Counted from the first letter of the stretch, positions 34,322 through 43,123 are shown. The stretch is 64,000 bases of DNA from Streptomyces tubercidicus (GCF_027497495.1 NZ_CP114205.1:4712001-4776000), one strand, 5' to 3'. Notes: generated from the letters alone by a model not told the origin. A program made the numbers and translations.

Positions 34322-34379
34322 TCAGCCAAGGCCCGGGGGCGGCCCCGGCCTCAGCCAAGGCCCGGGGGCGGCCCCGGCC
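34322..34379. repeat. Two perfect 29-bp direct repeats
   Basis: Two identical 29-base units beginning TCAGCCAAGGCCCGGGGG lie head-to-tail between the membrane protein gene and the GNAT gene. Degenerate TCAGCC-type units continue to about 34420, reaching the 3' end of the GNAT gene. Confidence 0.9.
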
Positions 34380-34415
34380 TCAGCCTGAGCCCCGGCGTCA
34401 GCCCAGTCCCCGGCG

Positions 34416-35015
34416 TCAGCCCAGCTCCTTCTCGTACCAGGCCACGTCCCAGTAGCGGCCGAACTTGCGGCCCACCTCTGTGTACGTACCGAGGTGCCGG
34501 AAGCCGAAGCGGGTGTGGAGGCGGACGGATGCCTCGTTCGGCTGGGCGATCCCGGCGTAGGCGCGGTGCACGTCCTCGTCGGCCAGCGCCTCGAAGAGGG
34601 CCTGGTAGAGGAGCGTGCCGATGCCCCGGCCTGCGGCGTGCGGGGCGCAGTAGACGGTGACCTCGACGGATGGGGCGTAGGCGGCCTTCGGGCGGAAGGC
34701 GCTGCTGGTCGCGTAACCGAGCAGCGTGCCGTCCGCCGACCCGGAACCGGATATCGCCGGACCTACGCCAGGACCAGGCGACGGCCCGTTGTGCGGGTTT
34801 TTCGTCCGTTCTGTCGTCTCTTGGGCAACCAGAAGACGGTGCGGACCGTCTTGGGGGTGGGAGTGCAGCCATGGGCGGCGCTGTTCCGGAGTGAAGGGCT
34901 CCAGATCGAAGGTGATGGAGGTCTCACGGATGTAGTGATTGTAAAGATCCGTAAGGGCTGGAAGATCCGCTTCGACGCCCGCTCTGACCTGCACTTCCCC
35001 TTGCTGTTGCAACAT
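34416..35015 (-). CDS. GNAT acetyltransferase (phosphinothricin N-acetyltransferase-like)
   Basis: The 199-residue protein carries an N-terminal motif shared with PAT-type enzymes (LTDLYNHYIRETSITFDLEP) and an acetyl-CoA-binding segment (GRGIGTLLYQALFEAL). The C-terminal block FGFRHLGTYTEVGRKFGRYWDV is typical of the same group. A Pro/Gly/Ser-rich insert (about residues 70-95), absent from standard members, separates the first strands from the core. The natural substrate is unknown; toxin or amino-acid detoxification is plausible. GAGGAGG lies 6 bases before the ATG. It is divergent from hrdD. Confidence 0.88.
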   Translation of the reverse strand: MLQQQGEVQVRAGVEADLPALTDLYNHYIRETSITFDLEPFTPEQRRPWLHSHPQDGPHRLLVAQETTERTKNPHNGPSPGPGVGPAISGSGSADGTLLGYATSSAFRPKAAYAPSVEVTVYCAPHAAGRGIGTLLYQALFEALADEDVHRAYAGIAQPNEASVRLHTRFGFRHLGTYTEVGRKFGRYWDVAWYEKELG

Positions 35016-35074
35016 GTGGCCTCCTCATCGGCGCCGCAGGGTACTGCATGATCAGAAAAATAGCGGGGCTGCCT

Positions 35075-35101
35075 GGGAATTCTGTCCGGATTCCAGCCGT
35101 T
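35075..35101 (+). promoter_or_regulatory. SigR-type promoter of hrdD
   Basis: GGGAAT (35075-35080), an 18-base spacer and GTT (35099-35101) match the SigR consensus GGGAAT-N18-GTT exactly. The site lies about 100 bases before the hrdD start codon. hrdD of S. coelicolor is a known member of the disulfide-stress regulon, so the match makes biological sense. Confidence 0.8.
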
Positions 35102-35200
35102 GTTTCCTTCGGATGGGCCGCTCGGCGAGCATCGGCTTCGATGCCACCACCCGGCCCGCCCACCGTCCCGCGACCGACTCATCGCAAAGGGAGCACACGC

Positions 35201-36202
35201 ATGGCAACCCGTGCCGTCGCCCGCCGTCAGGAAAGCAGCAGCGGTTCTGACGGGGCCAACAGTGTTCGCGCCGTAGGCGGGGAGATCGCCGACCGCGACC
35301 TGGTCGGCATGTACCTCGACGAGATCGCGCGTACGCCACTCCTCGACGCGGCCAAGGAGGTGGAGCTGTCCCAGACCATCGAGGCGGGCGTCTATGCCCA
35401 GCAGATCCTGGACGGTGAGGTCACCGACGGCAACGCCGCAGGCGCCGACCGCGAGGAGCTGGCCGCGCTGGTCGAGGAGAGCGCCAAGGCCAAGGACATC
35501 TTCATCCGTTCCAACCTCCGCCTGGTGGTGGCGGTAGCCCGCCGCTACCCGCGCGCCGGGCTCCCCCTGCTGGACCTGATCCAGGAGGGCAACGCCGGTC
35601 TGGTGCGCGCGGTGGAGAAGTTCGACTACGCCAAGGGCTTCAAGTTCTCGACGTATGCGACGTGGTGGATCCGCCAGGCCATCACCCGCTCCATCGCCGA
35701 CCAGTCGCGCACGATCCGGCTGCCCGTGCACCTCGTCGAGGAGCTGGGCCGAATACGCCGGGTGCAGCGCGAGTTCAACCGTGAGAACGGCCGGGATCCG
35801 GAGCCCTCGGAGGTCGCCGGCGAGCTGGGCTCCACGCCCGCCCGCGTCACCGACGTACTCGACTGGGCGCGCGACCCGGTCAGCCTCAACATGTCGGTGG
35901 ACGACGACGGCGACACCCAGTTCGGCGATCTGCTGGAGGACACCTCCGCGGCCTCGCCCGAGCAGTCCGTGCTCACGCTGCTGCGCAGCGAGGAGCTGGA
36001 GGACCTGATAGACCGCCTCGACCACCGCACCGCCTCGATCATCAAGGCCCGCTACGGCATCGAGGACGGCCGCGAGCGCACGCTGACCGAGGTCGGCAAG
36101 CAGCACGGCCTGACTCGCGAGCGGATCCGCCAGATCGAGAAGCATGCGCTGCTGGAGCTGAAGCGGATGGCACACGACACGGGATTCGACGCGGCCGCAT
36201 AG
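35201..36202 (+). CDS. hrdD: RNA polymerase primary-like (group 2) sigma factor HrdD
   Basis: The 333-residue sigma-70 protein lacks region 1.1. It has region 1.2 (DLVGMYLDEIARTPLL), region 2 with the -10 recognition and melting segment (FKFSTYATWWIRQAI), region 3 and region 4 with its helix-turn-helix (LTEVGKQHGLTRERIRQIE). The N-terminus MATRAVARRQ and the overall length match S. coelicolor HrdD, which is dispensable, unlike HrdB. AAAGGGAG lies 8 bases before the ATG. A SigR-type promoter drives it, and a terminator follows. Confidence 0.9.
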   Translation: MATRAVARRQESSSGSDGANSVRAVGGEIADRDLVGMYLDEIARTPLLDAAKEVELSQTIEAGVYAQQILDGEVTDGNAAGADREELAALVEESAKAKDIFIRSNLRLVVAVARRYPRAGLPLLDLIQEGNAGLVRAVEKFDYAKGFKFSTYATWWIRQAITRSIADQSRTIRLPVHLVEELGRIRRVQREFNRENGRDPEPSEVAGELGSTPARVTDVLDWARDPVSLNMSVDDDGDTQFGDLLEDTSAASPEQSVLTLLRSEELEDLIDRLDHRTASIIKARYGIEDGRERTLTEVGKQHGLTRERIRQIEKHALLELKRMAHDTGFDAAA

Positions 36203-36253
36203 CCGGCGCGCGGCGGCGCCCGCCGAAAACCGAGACCCGGCCTGTGACGGACG

Positions 36254-36283
36254 AGCCCCGACGCCCCTTCCGGCGCCGGGGCT
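36254..36283 (+). terminator. Terminator after hrdD
   Basis: AGCCCCGACGCC (36254-36265) pairs with GGCGCCGGGGCT (36272-36283) with a single mismatch around a 6-base loop. It lies about 50 bases beyond the hrdD stop. Confidence 0.8.
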
Positions 36284-36475
36284 CCGTCGTAGGTCGCGCC
36301 GCCTGATCCCAGCCGCTTCTCTCTGCCGTTTCGCTGCCCGAGACCCTGGCGGACCACTACCGTGCGTATTCCGGCCCTTACGGGAATGGGCCGGAATTCG
36401 CCGCGAATGCCGCGTGATTGCGGTACTTCGTCGCCACGCACCGTTAGTTCCACACCTTCCACGGAGGAGGTCGCC

Positions 36476-37318
36476 ATGCCACCGAGGCGAGCAGTCACCG
36501 GTAGGAGCCAGGAGCCACGCCAGCGCTACGTAGAAGAGCTGCGATTACTACGCGCCGAGAAAGGCGACAGCCTCCGGCAGCTCGGTGACGCGCTGGGGTG
36601 GGACTGGTCGCTGTTCGGGAAGATGGAGAGCGGCCATACTTTGGGCGGCCCGGAGGTCGCACAGGCCTTGGACCAGTACTACGGGACGGCGGGGCTGCTG
36701 CTGACGTTGTGGGAGCTGGCGGCGGGGGATCCTACGCAGTTCCGGGAGCGGTACCGGCGGTACATGACGCTCGAATCGGAAGCGTTGAGCGTGTGGCACT
36801 ACGGGGTCAGCACCGTTCATGGACTGCTCCAGACGCCGAGCTACGCACAAGAACTACTCTCGGCCGGTGGCCTTGATGGCGAAGAACTGACGCGGCAGGT
36901 CGAAGCGCGCGTAAGGCGTCGGGCAGCGCTGGACGGTGATGGCACACCACGGTTCCGCACGATCCTTTCCGAGGCTGTGCTACGCACACCGTTGCAAGAC
37001 GCTGCGGAGTGGCAGAAGCAGCTCGAACTCCTCCTGGACCTGGGCGAGCGACCGAACATCATGATCCAGGTTGTGCGCCACAGAGTTGGGCTCCATGCCC
37101 TGTCGAATACCGACACCACGTTTCTGCGGCTCCCCGACGGCCGCACCGCGGCATGGGTGGAGACTGGGTACTCGGGCGAACTCGTAGAGGAAACGGCAGC
37201 AGCCGAACGACTTCAGCTCAGCTACGATCTGGTTCGTGACTTAGCCCTATCCCCGGTTGAATCACGGAAGTTCATAAGGCAGATGCTGGAGGAAGCCTCG
37301 TGCGAACCATCGACCTGA
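36476..37318 (+). CDS. XRE-family regulator with DUF5753 domain
   Basis: The 280-residue protein has an N-terminal Cro/C1 helix-turn-helix (LRLLRAEKGDSLRQLGDALG, then WSLFGKMESG) and a C-terminal DUF5753 domain (VHGLLQTPSYAQELL, EAVLRTPL, GYSGELVEE). Proteins of this Scr1/BldB-associated class pair with small DUF397 partners and often act in development or antibiotic control. GGAGGAGG lies 6 bases before the ATG at 36476. The gene overlaps the first DUF397 gene by 19 bases. Confidence 0.9.
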   Translation: MPPRRAVTGRSQEPRQRYVEELRLLRAEKGDSLRQLGDALGWDWSLFGKMESGHTLGGPEVAQALDQYYGTAGLLLTLWELAAGDPTQFRERYRRYMTLESEALSVWHYGVSTVHGLLQTPSYAQELLSAGGLDGEELTRQVEARVRRRAALDGDGTPRFRTILSEAVLRTPLQDAAEWQKQLELLLDLGERPNIMIQVVRHRVGLHALSNTDTTFLRLPDGRTAAWVETGYSGELVEETAAAERLQLSYDLVRDLALSPVESRKFIRQMLEEASCEPST

Positions 37319-37512
37319 GCACCGTTTCCTGGCGCAAGAGCTCATACAGCAACCAGGACGGCGGCGCCTGCATCGAGGTCTCCGACGACCTCCCCGCCCT
37401 CACCCCCGTCCGCGACAGCAAGACCCCCCACGGCCCGGCCCTCCTCTTCGAGGCCGCCACCTGGTCGTCCTTCGTGAACGCCGTGAAGGGCGGGCAGCTG
37501 CCCGGCGCCTGA
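37300..37512 (+). CDS. DUF397 protein (partner of XRE regulator)
   Basis: This 70-residue DUF397 protein has the family core WRKSSYSNQDGGACIEVSDD and the conserved VRDSKTPHGPALLF strand. Proteins of this family work as small partners of the upstream XRE/DUF5753 regulators, sometimes behaving like toxin-antitoxin pairs. It starts at GTG 37300 inside the end of the regulator gene, so translation is coupled. A perfect terminator follows. Confidence 0.9.
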   Translation: MRTIDLSTVSWRKSSYSNQDGGACIEVSDDLPALTPVRDSKTPHGPALLFEAATWSSFVNAVKGGQLPGA

Positions 37513-37531
37513 CGCCACGGCTCCCACAGAC

Positions 37532-37563
37532 CGGCCCCCGTCGCTCGCCCGCGACGGGGGCCG
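37532..37563 (+). terminator. Terminator between the two DUF397 genes
   Basis: A perfect 13-bp stem (CGGCCCCCGTCGC at 37532-37544 with GCGACGGGGGCCG at 37551-37563) encloses a 6-base loop. Confidence 0.9.
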
Positions 37564-37684
37564 TCCGCTACCCAGCAAACGGGGCTCATTGACGCCCTGT
37601 TGGGCCTCCGCAAGGCGCCTACGCTGCAAAGTGCCACCTGGGCCGCACCACAGGAACCACCACGCGAACGTGGGAGGAAGCACT

Positions 37685-37975
37685 GTGCGAACCATCGACC
37701 TGAGCACCCTCACCTGGCGCAAGAGCTCACACAGCAACCAGGACGGCGGCGAGAGCGTAGAAGTGTCCGACGACCTCCTGAGCGCTGTCACCTGGCGCAA
37801 GTCCAGCTACAGCAACGCGGACGGCGGCAACTGCATCGAGGTAGCCGACGACCTCCCCGCCCTCGTCCCCGTCCGCGACAGCAAGAACCCCCACGGCCCG
37901 GCCCTCCTCTTCGAGGCTCCCGTATGGGCGTCCTTCGTTACCGCCATGAAGAGCGACGAGCTCCCCGGCGCCTGA
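37685..37975 (+). CDS. Second DUF397 protein with duplicated N-terminal half
   Basis: The 96-residue protein starts at GTG 37685 with GGAGGAAG upstream. Its first residues (MRTIDLST) and its last 30 are almost identical to the DUF397 protein just upstream. The WRKSSxSNxDGG core occurs twice, first with SVEVSDDL and then with CIEVADDL, so this is one and a half DUF397 units. The sequence indicates tandem duplication followed by an internal duplication. It has no regulator gene of its own adjacent, and the upstream XRE protein may bind either partner. Confidence 0.85.
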   Translation: MRTIDLSTLTWRKSSHSNQDGGESVEVSDDLLSAVTWRKSSYSNADGGNCIEVADDLPALVPVRDSKNPHGPALLFEAPVWASFVTAMKSDELPGA

Positions 37976-37985
37976 CGCCACAAAA

Positions 37986-38025
37986 CGGCGATGGCCGGCC
38001 CCCACCAAGGGACCGGCCACCGCCG
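37986..38025. terminator. Bidirectional terminator
   Basis: CGGCGATGGCCGG (37986-37998) pairs with CCGGCCACCGCCG (38013-38025) with one mismatch. It separates the convergent DUF397 and L,D-transpeptidase genes. Confidence 0.88.
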
Positions 38026-38054
38026 TCACACACGCGCCGCGCGCCTCGCCCGGC

Positions 38055-39389
38055 TCAGGCCGCGCTGCCCTGCTGCCACTCGGACCAGGGCATGTTCCAG
38101 CCGTTGAGGCCGTTGTCGGGCTTGACGGTCTCGTCCTTGGAGTTCTTGACGATGACGACGTCGCCGATCAGGGACTCGTTGAAGAACCACTTGCCCGGGG
38201 TGTTGCCGCCGCCGCCCTTGTTGTCGCGCAGGCCGACGCAGCCGTGGCTGGTGCCGGCCTGGCCGAAGATGGACGGGGCGCCCCAGTAGTTGCCGTGCAG
38301 GAAGGTGCCGGAGGACGACAGGCGCATGGCGTGCGGGACGTCGGGGATGTCGTACTCGCCCTTGCCGTCCTTGCCCTTGAAGCCGACCGTCGAGCCGTCC
38401 ATCCGGGTCTGCTCGAACTTCTCCGAGATCACCATCTGGCCGTTGTAGGTGGGGTGCTCGGGGCTGCCGCCGGAGATCGGGATGCTCTTGAGGGTCTTGC
38501 CGTCCCGCTTGACCGTCATGGTCTGGGTGTTCATGTCGACCGTGGAGACCTGCGAGCGCCCGATGGTGAACGACACCGTCTTGGACTGGACGCCGGTGAT
38601 GCCCTGGCCGCCCTTCACGCCGTCCAGGTCGATCTTCATGGTGACCTTGGAGCCGGCCTTCCAGTAGTCCTCGGGACGGAAGTCCAGGCGCTGGGTGCCG
38701 AACCAGTGGCCGACGACCTTCTGGCCGCTGCTGGACGTCACCGTGATGTGGGACTGGACGTCCTTCTTGTTGGTGATCGCCTTGTCGAAGTTGAAGGACA
38801 CCGGCATGCCGACGCCGACGGTCTTGCCGTTGTCGGGGGTGTAGCTGCCGATGAAGCTGTTGGCCGAGGAGACCGTCGTGAAGGTCGCGTTCTCGGTGGC
38901 GGCCCGGCCCTTGGCGTCCTTGGCCTTCGCCACGATCCGGTACTTGGTGCCGCGCTCCAGCTGGGCGCCCGGCTTCCAGGACGAACCATCGGGCGATATG
39001 GCACCGGCGACGTCCTTGCCGGAGTCGGCCTCGGTCAGCTTCACCTCGGTCAGCTTGCCGCCGCTGGCCTTCACACCGGTGTCGTTGATGCTGGCGTTGG
39101 TGGCGCCGTCGTCCGACGAAACCTTGATCTTGACGTCGGAGGCGTTCTTGGCGGCCGCGGCGTCCGCGCCGGCCTGGCCGTTCTTGCCGTCGTCGTTACC
39201 ACCGGCCGAGGCGTCCCCGCCACAGGCGGACAGGGTCAGCGCGCTCGCGGCGAACAGGGCCGCCACGGCGAGCGTGCGGCGCGTCCGCCGGTGACGGCGC
39301 GGCGTGCCCGACGCCGGCTGCTCGGCAGACAGGAGCAGCTGGTGCGGGGTGCGGGACCGAGCGGGCGCGAGGTTGTCCGGCGTTGTCAC
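38055..39389 (-). CDS. Lipoprotein L,D-transpeptidase with Ig-like domains
   Basis: The 444-residue protein has a long basic leader, a hydrophobic core and the lipobox LTLSAC, so it should be anchored to the outer face of the membrane. Two Ig-like domains (about 90-290) precede the YkuD catalytic domain with H-x13-SHGCVGLRD (catalytic Cys near the C-terminus, plus HGNYW). It forms 3-3 crosslinks in peptidoglycan. I placed the start at GTG 39389, which has GGAG at ideal spacing; the in-frame ATG 39401 would add four residues. A GTGCTG/CAGCAC inverted repeat (39422-39438) lies just upstream. Confidence 0.92.
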   Translation of the reverse strand: MTTPDNLAPARSRTPHQLLLSAEQPASGTPRRHRRTRRTLAVAALFAASALTLSACGGDASAGGNDDGKNGQAGADAAAAKNASDVKIKVSSDDGATNASINDTGVKASGGKLTEVKLTEADSGKDVAGAISPDGSSWKPGAQLERGTKYRIVAKAKDAKGRAATENATFTTVSSANSFIGSYTPDNGKTVGVGMPVSFNFDKAITNKKDVQSHITVTSSSGQKVVGHWFGTQRLDFRPEDYWKAGSKVTMKIDLDGVKGGQGITGVQSKTVSFTIGRSQVSTVDMNTQTMTVKRDGKTLKSIPISGGSPEHPTYNGQMVISEKFEQTRMDGSTVGFKGKDGKGEYDIPDVPHAMRLSSSGTFLHGNYWGAPSIFGQAGTSHGCVGLRDNKGGGGNTPGKWFFNESLIGDVVIVKNSKDETVKPDNGLNGWNMPWSEWQQGSAA

Positions 39390-39483
39390 GAGCTGCTCCA
39401 TAACAGTGGCGTTGTGGTTCCGTGCTGCTAAACAGCACGAGCGGGCGGATTCGGTTGCGGGTACGGCATTCTTGTGACCAAGG

Positions 39484-40928
39484 TCACATTCGCGGCGGCA
39501 GGGGGTCGTCGGCGGGCCCCGACAGCCAGGTTCGCAGTGCCGTGCCGTGTTCGTCCAGGCGGGGTGGAGCGAAGGGTTGGGCCACCGGCGTCCCCGAAAG
39601 GCGGAGTGGGCTGGTGACTTGGGGGGTGCGCCCCTCGCCGACCGGTGTCACCGGATCGAGACCTAGCCGCGCCGCCAACTCCAGCGCCTCGGAGACCGTA
39701 TTGACCGGGCCGCACGGCACGGACGCGGCGGACAGCCGCCCGGTCCAGCCGTGTGGAGTGTCGGCGGCCAGCCGGTCCTCCAGTGCTTTGATGAGATCTG
39801 TACGGTTTCGGACCCGGTCCTCATTGCGGGCGAAGCGGAGATCCTCGGCGAGTTCCGGGGCGCCCAGCACCCGCGCCAGCTCCCGGAACTGACGGTCATT
39901 GCCCACCGCCACCGCGAGCAGCTGCCCCTCGCGGCAGGCCAGTGTCTCGTACGGGGCGATGCTCGGATGACGGTTGCCCATCGGGCCCGGATCGTGACCG
40001 GTGGCCAGATAGCCGGACGCCTGATTGACCAGCGAGCCCAGTAGTGATGACAGGAGATTGACCTCGACCAGCTGGCCCTGGCCGGTGCGGTCGCGGTGGC
40101 GCAGCGCCGCGAGGATGCCTGTGGTGGCGTCCTTCGCGGTCAGTACGTCCACCAGGGCGACGCCCGCCTTGAGGGGGGTGCCGCCGGGCTCGCCGGTGAT
40201 GCTCATCAGCCCTCCGACGGCCTGTACGACGAAGTCGTAGCCGGGCAGCCGGGCGCCCGCGCCGGAGCCGAAGCCGGTGATCGTGCAGTGCACCAGGCCG
40301 GGGTTGGCGGCGAGGGTGGTGGTGTGGTCCAGGCCGATGGGGGTCCCCCCCCTGGACGGAGCTTGTCGGGTCCTTGGGGGAGGGCGAGCGAGCCGGGACG
40401 GAAGTTCTCGATCAGTACGTCGGCCCGGCGCGCCAACTCGCGGGCCGCGGCCGCGTCGTCCGGGTCGCCGAGGTCCAGTGTCATGCCGCGCTTGGAGCGG
40501 TTCGCGGCGTCGAAGTACGCGGCGGTCCGGTCGGCGGCGAACGGCGGGCCCCAGGCGCGGGTGTCGTCACCGGTGCCCGGCCGCTCCACCTTGATCACCT
40601 CGGCGCCGAGGTCGGCGAGCGTCGCGGCGGCCAGCGGCCCGGCCAGTACCCGGCTGAAGTCCGCGACGAGGACGTCGTCGAGGGCGCGGGCGGCGGGTGG
40701 AGTGGGTGGTTCCGTCCCGGCCGGGTCGGTGGCGGCTGCGTCCCCGGCCGGGTCGGTGACGGCTGCGTCGGCGCGGGCGGGGGTGGGGGTGGCGTCGGCG
40801 GGCGGTCGGGGCCGGGGCCGGGGCGGCTGCGGGTGCGGCTGCGGCACGTGCGTGCTCCTCACGTCGCGGACGGGTGGCGTCATCGTCCGGGACGATCTTC
40901 GCCGGACGGAAGCCTCCGGGGTGTCCAA
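39484..40928 (-). pseudogene. CaiB/BaiF (formyl-CoA transferase family) CoA-transferase, broken by a small repeat
   Basis: Two overlapping minus-strand frames together make one class III CoA-transferase. The 5' part carries the N-terminal motif VLVADFSRVLAGPLAAATLADLG and ends its homology at FRPGSLA. The 3' part resumes at TLAANPGL-type sequence and GFG, and carries the downstream domain (GVALVDVLTAKDATTGILAAL). The frame changes by two bases at 40339-40382, exactly where a GC-rich palindromic element is inserted. Without it the reading would run FRPGSLA-P-IGLDH. The N-terminal 80 residues are Pro/Ala/Thr-rich and probably not all translated. The protein is most likely non-functional unless ribosomal frameshifting occurs. 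Confidence 0.85.
40339..40382. repeat. Small palindromic GC element inside the CoA-transferase gene
   Basis: The insert begins GGGGGTCCCCCCCC and ends CCTTGGGGGAG, so its ends are complementary G5/C-run arms around GGACGGAGCTTGTCGGG. The net addition is about 41 bases (2 modulo 3), which explains the frameshift. Similar GGGGGTCCCCCC...GGGGGAG elements recur in Streptomyces intergenic DNA, from general knowledge of these genomes. Confidence 0.75.
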
Positions 40929-41185
40929 CGGGGCGGGGGGAATCCTGCCGGGGCGGCCTCATGGGGTGGCGCCTTCACGGGGCATGCCGGGAATGTGGCG
41001 AAATGTCATAGGAGATGTGTCACTTCGGGACGTATGGCCCAAGATCTCCTGTCCGAAGTCCCGAAGCGTGGTGTCTACTGACCCCAGGGCTGTTTCTTCG
41101 GACCGGCCCGGATCAGCCCGCGGCGTCCACCGACACGTCCTGAGACACGTCCCGACCCAGCGCCCCATCCGTCCGGGAGGACCAC

Positions 41186-41575
41186 ATGCTTCCCTCCGTT
41201 TCGATCCTTCAGCAGATCGGCCTCGGCGTCCTTGTCGCTGTGGGCGTCATCTGGGCCGTCGGGATTTCCAGACTGCTGCGACGGGGCCGCTACGAGGCCG
41301 CACTGCGGCGGGATCAGCGGGAGATGCGGGCACGGTACGCGTCATGGGGGCGGTTCGCACCGGGGAATGGCCGATTTGCATCGGGTGGCCCGATGCCGCC
41401 GGGTGGCCCGTTCGCCGCGCGTGGGCCGGAGAGGGTGCCCGTTCAGCCGGAACTGCTCGGATCGGTGCCGCGGCAGACCGGGCCGGGCGGGCCGCCGTCG
41501 GAGTGTGTCGAGCTGAGCGCCGCCGAGCGGGCGGCCTTCGAGGGGCTCGTACGGCAGCTGAGCAGCCGTAGTTGA
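41186..41575 (+). CDS. Small membrane-anchored hypothetical protein
   Basis: The 129-residue protein has one N-terminal membrane helix (IGLGVLVAVGVIWAVGI) and a basic juxtamembrane segment (RLLRRGRYEAALRRDQREMRARY) that is given here as its main feature. A Gly/Pro/Phe-rich disordered middle and a short helical C-terminus (SAAERAAFEGLVRQLSS) follow. GGGAGGACC lies just upstream of the ATG. The function is unknown and it shares no operon with neighbours. Confidence 0.65.
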   Translation: MLPSVSILQQIGLGVLVAVGVIWAVGISRLLRRGRYEAALRRDQREMRARYASWGRFAPGNGRFASGGPMPPGGPFAARGPERVPVQPELLGSVPRQTGPGGPPSECVELSAAERAAFEGLVRQLSSRS

Positions 41576-41612
41576 GCCAGCTGTAGTCGAGCCGGCTGTA
41601 GTTGAGCCGGTC
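41568..41612 (+). repeat. 15-bp tandem repeat at a stop codon
   Basis: Three copies of GTAGTTGAGCCGGCT, with one or two changes each, run from 41568 to 41612. The first copy contains the TGA stop of the upstream small membrane protein gene. Confidence 0.8.
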
Positions 41613-41698
41613 GTGGTGGGCCGGTCGTGGGGAAGAGCCCCCGCGGACCGGCCCCGTGGCCGCCCTCGGTGGACCGGCCTCGTGGGCCGGCCCCGGAG

Positions 41699-42322
41699 TC
41701 AGCTGACCGGGCCCAGCCTCAGCAGGGCCAGTGCCGCCAGCATCTGTACGGAGACCGCGGCTGCCGACTTCCACGTCGACAGATGGTGCTGGCCCCGTAT
41801 GAGCAATATGGCCAGAACATAGCCAAAGCCCCAGGTCGTCCAGGTCGCGGCCTGGACGAAGGTGGCGTCGGTCGGCAGCCAGGCGGCGATCGCCAGCCGC
41901 GGCAGATCCGTCACCCAGAAGAGCACGATGAACAGGCTCGCGGTCGGCGCGAACCGGCCTATGCCGCCGAGCGTACGGGCGATCGCATGGGCGACCGCGC
42001 CCAGTACGAAGCTGGCGACCAGCACGCCCACCTCGGCCAGCCCGATGAGCTGGAGGCCCGCGGTCCGGTCGACGGCCCACTGGGCGTGGAACGCGTCCAC
42101 CGACAGCACCCCGATGGCGCCGCTGACCAGCGACAGCATGATCGCCGCGCTCCAGGCGCTGCGGTCCCGCGCCTCGTCCAGCACCTCCACCGGGCGGTAC
42201 CAGAGCCCGAATATCAGCCGGTGCCACCACAGTCGGCGACGTGGCGCGGGCTCGCGGGGGGCCGGCTGGAGGAGCGTGGGCGGCGGGGGCTGGGGAGGCG
42301 GTGTGGGGGGTGGTGCGGACAT
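41699..42322 (-). CDS. Yip1 domain membrane protein
   Basis: The 207-residue protein has a Pro-rich cytoplasmic N-terminus (about 30 residues), the segment LIFGLWYRPVEVLDEARD typical of Yip1-family entry, and five hydrophobic helices (SAAIMLSLVSGAIGVLSV onward). Bacterial Yip1-family proteins are uncharacterised membrane proteins. The start is ATG 42322. It is divergent from the VIT gene, with only 84 bases between the two starts, so their promoters must overlap. Confidence 0.78.
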   Translation of the reverse strand: MSAPPPTPPPQPPPPTLLQPAPREPAPRRRLWWHRLIFGLWYRPVEVLDEARDRSAWSAAIMLSLVSGAIGVLSVDAFHAQWAVDRTAGLQLIGLAEVGVLVASFVLGAVAHAIARTLGGIGRFAPTASLFIVLFWVTDLPRLAIAAWLPTDATFVQAATWTTWGFGYVLAILLIRGQHHLSTWKSAAAVSVQMLAALALLRLGPVS

Positions 42323-42406
42323 AACGCCGTTTCTACCACCGGCTATTCCGGGGCGACGCGGGGGCGTCGAACGGGGCACGCCCGGTACGGGTGAGACGCT
42401 CTGCCG

Positions 42407-43123
42407 ATGACCTTGCAGACACCGGACCATGGTGAGGCGCACGATGGCGGACTCGGCAGCCGGCTCAACTGGCTGCGGGCGGCGGTCCTTGGTGCCAACG
42501 ACGGCATCGTGTCCACCGCCGGACTCGTCGTCGGGGTCGCCGGAGCGACCGACAACCGGGGCACGTTGCTGACGGCGGGGCTGGCGGGGCTGCTGGCCGG
42601 TTCCCTGTCGATGGCGGCCGGTGAGTATGTGTCGGTCTCCACCCAGCGCGATTCGGAGAAGGCCGCGCTGGCGCAGGAGAAGCGGGAGCTGGCGACCGAG
42701 CCGCAGGCGGAACTCATCGAGCTGACCGAGATGTTGGAGGGGAAGGGGCTGGGCGCGGACCTCGCCCGGGAGGTGGCCGAGCAGCTCACCGAGCACGATG
42801 CGCTGCGGGCCCATGCCGAGGTGGAGTTGGGCATCGACCCCGACCAACTCACCGATCCGTGGCACGCGGCGGGGGCGAGTTTCCTCGCCTTCACGGTGGG
42901 GGCGCTGCTGCCGTTGCTGGCGATCGTGCTGCCGCCGGCCGCGCATCGGGTGTGGATCACGGTGGGGGCGGTGGTCGTGGCGCTGGTGCTGTGCGGGTGG
43001 AGCAGCGCGCGGCTGGGGGCTGCGCCGGTGGGGCGGGCGGTGGTGCGGAATGTGGGGGGTGGGGTGGTGGCGATGGGGGTGACGTATGGGGTGGGGGTGT
43101 TGTTGGGGGCGGTGGGGGTTTGA
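42407..43123 (+). CDS. VIT1/CCC1 family Fe2+/Mn2+ transporter
   Basis: The 238-residue protein has five membrane helices. Family motifs are the first helix LRAAVLGANDGIVSTAGLVVGVAG, given here as the signature, GLLAGSLSMAAGEYVSVSTQRD in helix 2, and a cytoplasmic metal-binding domain rich in Glu (ELIELTEMLEGKGL, EVAEQLTEHDALRAH). VIT1/CCC1 proteins move ferrous iron or manganese out of the cytoplasm. The extra C-terminal helix is Gly/Val rich. It is divergent from the Yip1 gene. Confidence 0.9.
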   Translation: MTLQTPDHGEAHDGGLGSRLNWLRAAVLGANDGIVSTAGLVVGVAGATDNRGTLLTAGLAGLLAGSLSMAAGEYVSVSTQRDSEKAALAQEKRELATEPQAELIELTEMLEGKGLGADLAREVAEQLTEHDALRAHAEVELGIDPDQLTDPWHAAGASFLAFTVGALLPLLAIVLPPAAHRVWITVGAVVVALVLCGWSSARLGAAPVGRAVVRNVGGGVVAMGVTYGVGVLLGAVGV

